A stretch of 5,211 nt of DNA from an uncultured Bacteroidales bacterium (lineage in GTDB: Bacteria; Bacteroidota; Bacteroidia; Bacteroidales; Paludibacteraceae): contig CAMOMF010000188.1 in NCBI GenBank assembly GCA_946619625.1, positions 1 to 5,211 on the forward strand, given 5' to 3'. Positions 1 to 5,211 of the stretch are shown here, piece by piece; positions within the stretch are counted from its first letter, which is position 1; every line of letters starts with the position of its first letter. The position numbers and the translations under genes were made by a program. The notes beneath the pieces are model-generated. The model had not been told where the DNA came from. It ran no database searches and was given only the letters and a program-made list of their open reading frames with translations.

Positions 1-766
1 GGACTATAACGACAAGTTTATCTCGCGGCGGCTGAACCCCATGAAAGTGGTGGGCGATGACCTGCATCACCGTTACTTGCCTTATATAGTGATTATCATA
101 GACGAGTACGGCGATTTTATCATGCAGGCGGGCAAACAGGTGGAGACGCCTATTGCACGTATCACGCAGAAAGCTCGTGCCGTGGGAATGCATATGATTC
201 TGGCGACACAACGTCCGTCCGTCAATATTGTGACCGGTGTTATCAAGGCTAATATCCCAACGCGCATAGCACTCCGTACCCAGTCGGTAGTGGACTCGCG
301 TACCGTGCTTGATGCGAAAGGTGCCGACCAACTGATTGGTAGGGGTGACCTCCTTTATTCCGGATCGGGTGAGATTACGCGTGTGCAGTGCGCTTTTGTT
401 GATACGCCCGAGGTGGATGCAATAGTTGAGCACGTGCATGCGCAACAAGCCTATTTTGAACCGTATGAGCTGCCCGAATATGTAGGCGAAGGCGGTGAAG
501 GCGAGGCGTTGGCGCCGGGTTCGGTAGATATGAAGAAACTGGACCCCATGTTCCGCGATATTGCCACATATGTGGTGAACAGCCAACAAGGCTCCACGTC
601 TATCATCCAACGAAAGTTCCAGATTGGTTACAACCGCGCCGGCAAGATTTCCGACCAGTTGGAAGCCGCGGGTATAGTAGGTCCCAACAAAGGTCCCAAA
701 GGGCGTGATGTGCTTATTCCGGATGAACTGACGCTACGTATGAAATTTGGAGAGTTAGGTATATGA
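1..766 (+). CDS. ftsK: DNA translocase FtsK, C-terminal part (5' end outside window)
   Basis: FtsK/SpoIIIE is a septum-anchored, ATP-driven hexameric motor that pumps double-stranded DNA and helps clear and resolve chromosome termini at division. The reading frame is open from base 2, so an ATG at 41 is internal and the gene is truncated by the window edge; 254 residues are visible. The Walker B strand IVIIIDEYGDF lies at visible residues 30-40 (D34, E35). It is followed by the conserved ATQRPSV block and the family block around TRIALRTQSVVDSRTVLD, typical of the RecA-like motor. From about visible residue 180 (LDPMF) to the end is the winged-helix gamma domain that reads DNA polarity sequences, with the usual STSIIQRKFQIGYNRAG core. 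The membrane segments, linker and Walker A lie upstream and are not seen. The stop overlaps the next start (ATGA), suggesting translational coupling. The family assignment is near certain. Confidence 0.97.
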   Translation, partial: DYNDKFISRRLNPMKVVGDDLHHRYLPYIVIIIDEYGDFIMQAGKQVETPIARITQKARAVGMHMILATQRPSVNIVTGVIKANIPTRIALRTQSVVDSRTVLDAKGADQLIGRGDLLYSGSGEITRVQCAFVDTPEVDAIVEHVHAQQAYFEPYELPEYVGEGGEGEALAPGSVDMKKLDPMFRDIATYVVNSQQGSTSIIQRKFQIGYNRAGKISDQLEAAGIVGPNKGPKGRDVLIPDELTLRMKFGELGI

Positions 767-1383
767 AAAGACTGATAAACATATTTTTTGCGTTGTTGTT
801 GCCATTGGCAGTAATGGCACAGAGTGTTTCGTCCAATGCAGACCAACTACTCCGTCAGTTCTTGCAGAAACTGGAGGCGAAGACGCTCTGTTCTGCTTTC
901 ACTTTGACCGTGTCAGATGATGCCGCCTCCCCCATCACGTATAACGGAAAGGTCAAGATGCGGGGCGAGCGGTTCTGCCTTTCCATGTTAGGCAATGAGG
1001 GCGCTTACGATGGCAAGACCTACTACCTTTATTCTGAAGATACGGATGAGTTGACGCTTACAACGCCTACGCAGGCTGAACTGATGGAGGCGAACCCGTT
1101 GCTGTTTGCGCGGGAACTGCAACGGCAGTCGGTGGCGAAGTTCGGTTCCTCCGGCAAGCGAAAGGATTGTTATGTGGTGGAACTCATTCCCAACAACTTG
1201 GCTGCGGGGATACAGAAGTTTGTCATTACCATTCAGAAATCCACCCTGCTCCCTTTGGAGGTGTTGGTGAAGGAGCGAGGTGCCGCCTCTACCGTGCTCC
1301 GTTTTGTTGATGCAGTGTATGAAGACCAAGTGCCGTCCTTTGTCATCACCAAGCCCGGTGCATTTGTGAATGATTTGAGATAA
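763..1383 (+). CDS. LolA-like periplasmic outer-membrane lipoprotein chaperone
   Basis: This is a 206-residue exported protein. Residues 1-19 form a signal peptide: K2/R3, a hydrophobic stretch at about 5-17, and likely cleavage after VMA19 before QS. There is no lipobox cysteine, so a soluble periplasmic protein is expected. The mature part begins with an amphipathic helix (ADQLLRQFLQKLEA), then alternating strands with a central YNGKVKMRGERF / YDGKTYYLYSEDTDEL pattern. This matches the half-barrel LolA/LolB fold, in which LolA ferries lipoproteins across the periplasm. Length is close to that of LolA proteins. The family has little sequence conservation, so the call rests on architecture and context, and partner proteins (LolCDE, LolB) are not in the window. 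The start overlaps the ftsK stop by 4 bp. A GGAG at 749-752 could serve as a weak ribosome site but also lies within ftsK coding sequence. Confidence 0.8.
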   Translation: MKRLINIFFALLLPLAVMAQSVSSNADQLLRQFLQKLEAKTLCSAFTLTVSDDAASPITYNGKVKMRGERFCLSMLGNEGAYDGKTYYLYSEDTDELTLTTPTQAELMEANPLLFARELQRQSVAKFGSSGKRKDCYVVELIPNNLAAGIQKFVITIQKSTLLPLEVLVKERGAASTVLRFVDAVYEDQVPSFVITKPGAFVNDLR

Positions 1384-1415
1384 CCGTTTTTATTATACAG
1401 TATAGATTTACAACC

Positions 1416-2378
1416 ATGGCAAAAGAAAATTTGAAGTGCTTGATTATAGGTTCCGGTCCTGCCGGATTTACAGCGGCTATCTACGCTTCGCGCGCTAATT
1501 TGGAGCCCGTCCTTTTGGAGGGATTGCAACCCGGAGGACAACTAACCGTCACCACTGAAGTGGAGAATTTCCCGGGTTACCCTGATGGTGTAGCGCCCTA
1601 CCAGATGATGGAAGACCTGCGTCGTCAAGCAGAACGCTTTGGAACGGTGGTTCGCACAGGTGTTGTCACGAAGGTGGATTTTTCTGTCAGCCCCAAATTG
1701 GTCTGGATAGACGATGCAGCAGAACCGGTTTCTGCCGATACGGTCATTATTGCTACAGGTGCTTCGGCTAAATGGTTGGGAATCAAGTCGGAAAACGACT
1801 ATCGTGGTATGGGCGTCAGTGCCTGTGCCACCTGCGATGGGTTCTTTTATCGCAAGAAAGTGGTGGCAGTGGTAGGCGGAGGCGACACGGCGTGTGAAGA
1901 GGCTACTTACCTTGCCGGACTTTGTTCGAAGGTCTATATGATTGTTCGCAAGCCCTATCTGCGTGCTTCGGAAATCATGCAGCAGCGCGTGCTTAACAAC
2001 CCTAAGATTGAGGTACTTTTTGAGCACAACACCGTGCAACTGACGGGTGAAGGACGTGTGCAAGGGGCGGATTTGGTCTATAAGAAGGACACCCCTGAAG
2101 AAGAAATGCGCCATATTGATATCGACGGTTTCTTCCTTGCTATTGGTCATCGCCCCAATTCCAAGGTGTTTGCTGACTACGTGGCGCTGGACGCAGAGGG
2201 TTATATCCGCACTGTTCCCGGAACTCCGAAGGTGCTTAAAGCCGGCACCGACGAAGTGTTGCCCGGTGTTTATGCCGCAGGCGACGTTGCCGATCCTCAC
2301 TACCGTCAGGCTGTGGTTGCGGCGGGCTCGGGCTGTCAGGCTGCCATCGAAGCCGACCGGTATATCAAGTCGCTTTGA
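1416..2378 (+). CDS. trxB: Thioredoxin reductase (NADPH, FAD-dependent)
   Basis: This cytoplasmic flavoenzyme uses NADPH to reduce thioredoxin and so supports ribonucleotide reductase and disulfide homeostasis. The 320 residues match the usual low-molecular-weight TrxB length. The N-terminal FAD Rossmann motif GSGPAG is at residues 12-17. The redox-active pair is CATC at 137-140, followed by D141 as in canonical TrxB. The NADPH-domain Rossmann motif GGGDTA is at 154-159. The basic stretch VRKPYLRA takes the place of the HRRxxxR motif that grips the NADPH 2'-phosphate in Escherichia coli; the first His is replaced but basic residues remain. The second FAD motif AAGDVAD is near 287-293, followed by the YRQAVVAAGSGCQAA flavin-contacting block. 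The start at 1416 leaves a short N terminus before the FAD motif, as expected. No Shine-Dalgarno is visible, and the gene follows the LolA-like gene by 32 nt, probably in the same transcript. No thioredoxin gene is present here. Confidence 0.97.
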   Translation: MAKENLKCLIIGSGPAGFTAAIYASRANLEPVLLEGLQPGGQLTVTTEVENFPGYPDGVAPYQMMEDLRRQAERFGTVVRTGVVTKVDFSVSPKLVWIDDAAEPVSADTVIIATGASAKWLGIKSENDYRGMGVSACATCDGFFYRKKVVAVVGGGDTACEEATYLAGLCSKVYMIVRKPYLRASEIMQQRVLNNPKIEVLFEHNTVQLTGEGRVQGADLVYKKDTPEEEMRHIDIDGFFLAIGHRPNSKVFADYVALDAEGYIRTVPGTPKVLKAGTDEVLPGVYAAGDVADPHYRQAVVAAGSGCQAAIEADRYIKSL

Positions 2379-2386
2379 TGCTTGTG

Positions 2387-2431
2387 CGGGTCGTTTTGGT
2401 ACACATGAAAGTGTGTTTTTGACCCGTTTTT
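2387..2431 (+). terminator. Probable intrinsic terminator after trxB
   Basis: The outer stem CGGGTC (2387-2392) pairs perfectly with GACCCG (2421-2426). An inner stem ACAC (2401-2404) pairs with GTGT (2411-2414), and G-U wobbles may extend it. The hairpin is followed directly by TTTTT (2427-2431). It starts 9 nt after the trxB stop, a normal place for the end of the ftsK-lolA-trxB unit. The internal loop makes it imperfect, so efficiency is uncertain. Confidence 0.65.
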
Positions 2432-2443
2432 GCTACAAAATGC

Positions 2444-2467
2444 AAAAAAGTGCATAAAAAAGTGCAT
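2444..2467. repeat. Perfect tandem 12-bp repeat, two copies
   Basis: AAAAAAGTGCAT occurs at 2444-2455 and again at 2456-2467 with no mismatch and no gap. It lies between the trxB terminator and the -33 box of the tRNA promoter (2483), so it occupies upstream-activating territory. The A-tracts recur every 12 bp, near one helical turn, which could favour intrinsic bending or an UP-element-like effect. No function is known, and chance slippage in AT-rich DNA is an alternative. Confidence 0.6.
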
Positions 2468-2482
2468 TTTTCTGCCAAAATA

Positions 2483-2514
2483 TTTGGTCATGTCAAAAAA
2501 AAGCAGTAATTTTG
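2483..2514 (+). promoter_or_regulatory. Bacteroidota-type sigma-70 promoter for tRNA-Phe
   Basis: The -33 box TTTG (2483-2486) and the -7 box TAATTTTG (2507-2514), a full match to TAnnTTTG, are separated by 20 nt. This is the established Bacteroides primary sigma factor arrangement. An eight-A tract fills part of the spacer. Transcription would be expected to begin near 2521, giving a leader of about 37 nt before the tRNA, to be removed by RNase P. It lies just downstream of the 12-bp tandem repeat. Confidence 0.85.
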
Positions 2515-2557
2515 CAGCCGCTTTTGAGAGAAAGCAATTTTTTATGTGCTAAAGCGA

Positions 2558-2630
2558 GGTACCTTAGCTCAGGTGGTAGAGCAATGGACTGAAAATCCAT
2601 GTGTCCTTGGTTCAACTCCAAGAGGTACCA
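2558..2630 (+). tRNA. tRNA-Phe (anticodon GAA)
   Basis: The 73-nt cloverleaf folds without mismatch. The acceptor stem is GGTACCT (2558-2564) with AGGTACC (2623-2629). The D arm is GCTC/GAGC (2567-2570, 2579-2582). The anticodon stem is ATGGA/TCCAT (2584-2588, 2596-2600) with loop CTGAAAA and anticodon GAA at 2591-2593. The variable loop is GTGTC (2601-2605), and the T arm is CTTGG/CCAAG around TTCAACT (2606-2622). The discriminator base is A2630, as usual for tRNA-Phe. The bases after it are CAG, so the CCA tail is not encoded and must be added by CCA nucleotidyltransferase. A strong promoter lies upstream and a hairpin starts 2 nt past the discriminator, so the gene looks like a single-tRNA transcription unit. 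Confidence 0.97.
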
Positions 2631-2632
2631 CA

Positions 2633-2656
2633 GAAAGACTGCTCCGGCAGTCTTTC
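2633..2656 (+). terminator. Hairpin behind tRNA-Phe, probable terminator
   Basis: This is a perfect 10-bp stem, GAAAGACTGC (2633-2642) with GCAGTCTTTC (2647-2656), closed by a TCCG tetraloop. It begins only 2 nt after the tRNA discriminator base. The downstream flank (ATTGTTAATAA) has Ts but no uninterrupted U-tract; the TCTTT run is part of the 3' stem. Termination or 3'-end protection is the likely role. Read-through into trmO cannot be excluded, because no clear separate promoter was seen for that gene. Confidence 0.7.
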
Positions 2657-2744
2657 ATTGTTAATAACTATATGGTTTTTCATAGGGACTGGTTGTTACA
2701 GAACAACAGGCCTTTTCCGGGAGAACCGATTTAGTCTGTGCAGT

Positions 2745-3434
2745 ATGAACGAAGACAACCAACTGACAATAACTCCCATAGCGTACGCCCGAAACGGCTT
2801 TTCGCAGAAATTTGGTATTCCCCGGCAGAGTAGGGAAGGGTCGGTACTGCTGACGCGCATCGTCTTCGAGCCCGAGTTCCGTGTTCGCGAGGCGTTGCGA
2901 GGCATTGAAGGCTATTCGCATCTGTGGCTGATTTGGGGGTTCCATCAGAACCGTCCGATGGAGAAATGGTCGCCCACGGTACGTCCTCCGCGGCTTGGCG
3001 GAAACAGTCGTGAAGGGGTCTTCGCTACACGTTCGCCTTACCGCCCCAATCCATTGGGACTCAGTTCGGTCCGTCTGGCACGGGTGGAGGAAACGCCGCA
3101 TGAGGGACTGACCCTTCTGGTGGCAGGCGCAGACCTTATGGACGGGACCCCTATCTATGATATCAAACCTTACCTTTCTTTCTCGGACGCACACCCCGAT
3201 GCGCAAAACGGATTTGCGGAGGCAACCAAAGATTTTCGTCTGCCTGTTCGTTGGGGCGTCCCTGCTCCGGATATTGAAACCCAAATGGCACTTGAAGAAA
3301 TTTTGTCTCAAAAGCCGGTTCCCGCATATCAAGATGCCCCGGAACGGATCTATGGATTGGAATATAATCACTTCGAGGTGCACTTTTCCGTCTCAGATGA
3401 GGCGGTTACGGTGTTAAGAATAATAGAAAAATAA
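2745..3434 (+). CDS. trmO: tRNA t6A37 N6-methyltransferase TrmO (TsaA/YaeB family)
   Basis: TrmO methylates N6-threonylcarbamoyladenosine at position 37 of ACY-reading tRNA-Thr, using S-adenosylmethionine held in a small beta-barrel rather than a Rossmann fold. The 229 residues compare with 235 in Escherichia coli TrmO. Family signatures are all visible: KFGIPRQ (22-28), YSHLWLIWGFHQ (57-68), WSPTVRPPRLGGN (75-87), GVFATRSPYRPNPLG (91-105), DLMDGTPIYDIKPY (130-143), and the C-terminal YGLEYNHFEV stretch. The start at 2745 gives an N terminus of the usual length. The frame stays open further upstream, but that would run through the tRNA gene from a GTG at 2601 and add residues foreign to the family. 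There is no Shine-Dalgarno. The gene follows tRNA-Phe by 114 nt; that tRNA is not a t6A substrate, so adjacency is not evidence of a direct functional link. The TrmO assignment is secure. Confidence 0.95.
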   Translation: MNEDNQLTITPIAYARNGFSQKFGIPRQSREGSVLLTRIVFEPEFRVREALRGIEGYSHLWLIWGFHQNRPMEKWSPTVRPPRLGGNSREGVFATRSPYRPNPLGLSSVRLARVEETPHEGLTLLVAGADLMDGTPIYDIKPYLSFSDAHPDAQNGFAEATKDFRLPVRWGVPAPDIETQMALEEILSQKPVPAYQDAPERIYGLEYNHFEVHFSVSDEAVTVLRIIEK

Positions 3435-3451
3435 ATTTTTTTTCCAAAACG

Positions 3452-3483
3452 CTTGCATATCTCAAAAAAAAGTAGTAACTTTG
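3452..3483 (+). promoter_or_regulatory. Bacteroidota-type promoter for the amylase gene
   Basis: The -7 box TAACTTTG (3476-3483) fully matches TAnnTTTG. The -33 box is CTTG (3452-3455), one base off TTTG, with a 20-nt spacer. The stretch 3462-3485 matches 22 of 24 bases of the tRNA-Phe promoter at 2493-2516, including an eight-A tract. The expected start near 3490 leaves a leader of roughly 30 nt without a Shine-Dalgarno before the ATG at 3520. This implies the amylase is transcribed independently of trmO. Confidence 0.83.
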
Positions 3484-3510
3484 CACACTTTATCGAAATC
3501 AGTGCAAAGT
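3478..3510. promoter_or_regulatory. Perfect 9-bp inverted repeat over amylase -7 box, candidate operator
   Basis: ACTTTGCAC (3478-3486) and GTGCAAAGT (3502-3510) are exact reverse complements separated by 15 nt, giving about 24 bp between arm centres. The left arm overlaps the -7 box, and the right arm ends 9 nt before the amylase start codon. The predicted transcription start falls between the arms, so only the right arm would be in the RNA. That favours a DNA-binding site over an RNA hairpin. The left arm is partly promoter consensus, so only the right arm is fully independent evidence. Confidence 0.5.
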
Positions 3511-3519
3511 AATACGAAT

Positions 3520-5211
3520 ATGAAAAAACTCTTAACGCTTGTTTCTGTTCTGGTTCTGGCACTCAATGCCGGGGCGGTTCAGTATTATGTATCCGGCAAC
3601 GGCACTTCGGGCAATCCTTGGTGTAACGGCAAATCCTGGGGCGCAACGGCTTGTCCGATGACCATGAATGGCAACACGGGAACACTTACGTTTTCTGCTG
3701 TTCCTGCAGGTACGTATCAGTTCAAGGTGACTAACGGTTCTACTTGGTACGGAGTGGATAAGTTCAGTGCGGACTGCTCCAACCTATATGCCACGGGCAA
3801 CGATAATATCTGTTTCGTCACCACGCAAACACAGGATATCACGGTTACCTATAACGGCTCTGCAATCTGCCTGACAGGAACGGCTGGCAATGACTATCCC
3901 GACCCGGGTCAATATGGCGCTGTAGGTGTGCCCGCCGAGTACGAGGGCGTGATGATGCAATGCTTCTACTGGGATAGTTATAGCGACAAGGGTTATGGTC
4001 GTACCAAGTGGATAGACTTGCTGAAAGACACCACCGCCATAGGTAACAACTTTGATTTGGTATGGTTCCCGCCATCGGGCAACGGCGGCGGTACGGGTTA
4101 CTATACCAAAACCTACTCCAATCAAGTAGGTGATTGGGGATCGAAGGAAAGGTTGCAGGAACTTATTGCCGCGCTTCACCGCCATGATACCAAGGTGTTA
4201 GGCGATATAGTGGTCAACCACCGTCAGGCATCATCAGGTTGGTGCTCGTTTACCAACGAGAATTTCGGCTCCTATGGCCAGTTCCAGATAACCTCCGAGC
4301 ATATATGTTCCGGCGACGAGTGTTTCACTACATCCGGTTCCAATTGCAAGGGTAGCCAGGGCGGTGCTGCCGATACGGGCGACAACGATGCGGGTTGCCG
4401 CGACCTTGACCACACCTCCGCCTACGTACAGAACTACGTGAAGGCCTACCTGTCATGGATGCGCAGTACGATGGGGTACGATGGTTGGCGCTACGACATG
4501 GTGAAGGGCTACTTGGGCACTTACCTTAGTCAGTACAATATCTCTTCACAGCCATTCTTCTCAGTGGCAGAGTATTGGGACGGCAACGCCAACAACCTGA
4601 AGAGTTACCTTGAGTCTGCATCGTACAACACCACGGTGTTCGATTTCTCGCTCAAATACAAACTGAACTCTACTATCGGCAAGGGATCCTACACAGGACT
4701 GAAGAACGCCGGTCTGCGTGGTATCGGTCAGCAGAAATATGCCGTCTCGTTCATTGATAACCACGACACTTTCGAGCGCTCTGACAACCAAAGCGACGAG
4801 TTCATCGGTTATAACAAAAACCTTAAAACCAATAAACCCAAGGTGCTGCAAGCCAATGCATACATCCTCATGATGCCGGGCACGCCTTGCGTATTCTATC
4901 CTCATTGGGTAACTTTCAAATCCGAGATAAACAGTCTGATTGCCCTGCGTAAGGCTGCGGGTGTGCACTCTGAATCACAGGTGTCTGATGAAAGCGCCTC
5001 GTCTTCTGCCTACAGCGCTACCATTCAGGGGCACAAAGGCTCTGTCATCCTGCGCATGGGTTCGGGACGCGATGCTTCCGTCCCTGCGGGTTATTTCCTT
5101 GCTGTTCACGGCGACGGCTTTGATATCTACGCTTCCAATGGTGTGGATTTCACCCCTGTCAGGGTAACGGCTGTCGAGACCTTGCAGGAGCAGCCTGCCG
5201 CCGGTAATACC
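3520..5211 (+). CDS. Secreted GH13 alpha-amylase with N-terminal beta-domain (3' end outside window)
   Basis: This enzyme is predicted to hydrolyse internal alpha-1,4 bonds of starch or glycogen outside the cytoplasm. The frame is open for 564 codons to the window edge. Residues 1-19 are a signal peptide ending AGA before VQ. Residues about 20-120 form a beta-rich domain with GTYQFKV at 64-70 and five cysteines (35, 45, 86, 98, 117), resembling small starch-binding or X25-like modules. The GH13 barrel starts near 143 (GVMMQCFYW). Conserved regions are DIVVNH (229-234), GWRYDMVKG with nucleophile D326, VAEYW with acid/base E351, and FIDNHDT with D416. Plant-type features include HR after region I, CRDLDH, and PGTPCVFY from 453. 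A C-terminal beta-domain (GSVILRMG, then GYFLAVHGDGFDIY) follows. The ending may lead into a C-terminal sorting tail, which is not visible. It has its own promoter and no susC/susD neighbours here. Exact GH13 subfamily is uncertain. Confidence 0.94.
   Translation, partial: MKKLLTLVSVLVLALNAGAVQYYVSGNGTSGNPWCNGKSWGATACPMTMNGNTGTLTFSAVPAGTYQFKVTNGSTWYGVDKFSADCSNLYATGNDNICFVTTQTQDITVTYNGSAICLTGTAGNDYPDPGQYGAVGVPAEYEGVMMQCFYWDSYSDKGYGRTKWIDLLKDTTAIGNNFDLVWFPPSGNGGGTGYYTKTYSNQVGDWGSKERLQELIAALHRHDTKVLGDIVVNHRQASSGWCSFTNENFGSYGQFQITSEHICSGDECFTTSGSNCKGSQGGAADTGDNDAGCRDLDHTSAYVQNYVKAYLSWMRSTMGYDGWRYDMVKGYLGTYLSQYNISSQPFFSVAEYWDGNANNLKSYLESASYNTTVFDFSLKYKLNSTIGKGSYTGLKNAGLRGIGQQKYAVSFIDNHDTFERSDNQSDEFIGYNKNLKTNKPKVLQANAYILMMPGTPCVFYPHWVTFKSEINSLIALRKAAGVHSESQVSDESASSSAYSATIQGHKGSVILRMGSGRDASVPAGYFLAVHGDGFDIYASNGVDFTPVRVTAVETLQEQPAAGNT

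Noticed and set aside
1403..1410. TAGATTTA as a possible -7 box for trxB
   Set aside because: It lacks the final G of TAnnTTTG, has no -33 box at the right distance, and would start transcription at or inside the start codon.
1542..2300. 252-codon open frame on the minus strand opposite trxB
   Set aside because: It lies entirely within trxB, whose protein is strongly conserved; the antisense translation shows no recognisable domain or signal and is a coding shadow.
2444..2472. The A-rich repeat as a dif-like recombination site paired with FtsK
   Set aside because: The copies are tandem direct repeats rather than two inverted 11-bp arms around a 6-bp centre, and being near ftsK is not evidence of a dif site.
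2606..2630. tRNA-Phe 3' end as an integration attachment site
   Set aside because: No second copy of the tRNA 3' end, integrase or mobile-element gene is present in the window.
2546..2734. 62-codon open frame covering tRNA-Phe on the plus strand
   Set aside because: It runs through the tRNA and its trailer hairpin; it is a by-product of structured RNA sequence, not a protein gene.
2601..2744. Upstream extension of trmO from a GTG at 2601
   Set aside because: It begins inside the tRNA-Phe gene and runs through the hairpin. The added residues do not resemble the TrmO N terminus, whereas the ATG at 2745 gives the family-typical start.
2661..3383. 240-codon minus-strand open frame opposite trmO
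   Set aside because: It is a shadow of the conserved trmO frame, with no recognisable motif and no promoter of the expected form.
3426..3443. A/T hairpin with T-run as a trmO terminator
   Set aside because: The stem is almost purely A-T, overlaps the stop codon and has no GC core, so it cannot be called a terminator with any confidence.

Overview
The window looks like ordinary chromosome from a member of the Bacteroidales (Bacteroides/Prevotella-type Bacteroidota). Three things support this. The two clear promoters have the Bacteroidota form, a TTTG-like -33 box and a TAnnTTTG -7 box about 20 nt apart. Most starts lack a Shine-Dalgarno sequence. The protein set (FtsK, a periplasmic LolA-like chaperone, TrxB, TrmO and an exported GH13 amylase) fits that group. 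Every gene lies on the + strand.

Positions 1-2378 hold a tight cluster. It starts with the C-terminal third or so of the DNA translocase FtsK, cut by the window edge. A LolA-like periplasmic lipoprotein chaperone overlaps ftsK by 4 bp, and thioredoxin reductase TrxB follows after a 32-nt gap. A stem-loop with a U-tract at 2387-2431 probably ends this unit.

Positions 2379-2744 are mainly non-coding. They contain the terminator, a perfect tandem 12-bp repeat, a strong Bacteroidota promoter, a tRNA-Phe(GAA) gene without encoded CCA, and a perfect 10-bp hairpin just behind the tRNA.

Positions 2745-3434 encode TrmO (TsaA/YaeB family), a tRNA t6A37 methyltransferase. After an 85-nt gap with a second strong promoter comes a secreted GH13 alpha-amylase (3520 to the window end, open at its 3' end). 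It has a signal peptide, an N-terminal beta-rich domain and all the usual GH13 catalytic residues. The catalytic domain reads most like plant-type alpha-amylases.

The genes do not form one obvious pathway: they cover chromosome segregation, envelope biogenesis, redox homeostasis, tRNA supply and modification, and extracellular starch breakdown. I see no mobile element, CRISPR array or undescribed multi-gene system. The features most worth a second look are regulatory: a perfect 9-bp inverted repeat spanning the amylase -7 box and start region, and the near-identity of the tRNA and amylase promoters.
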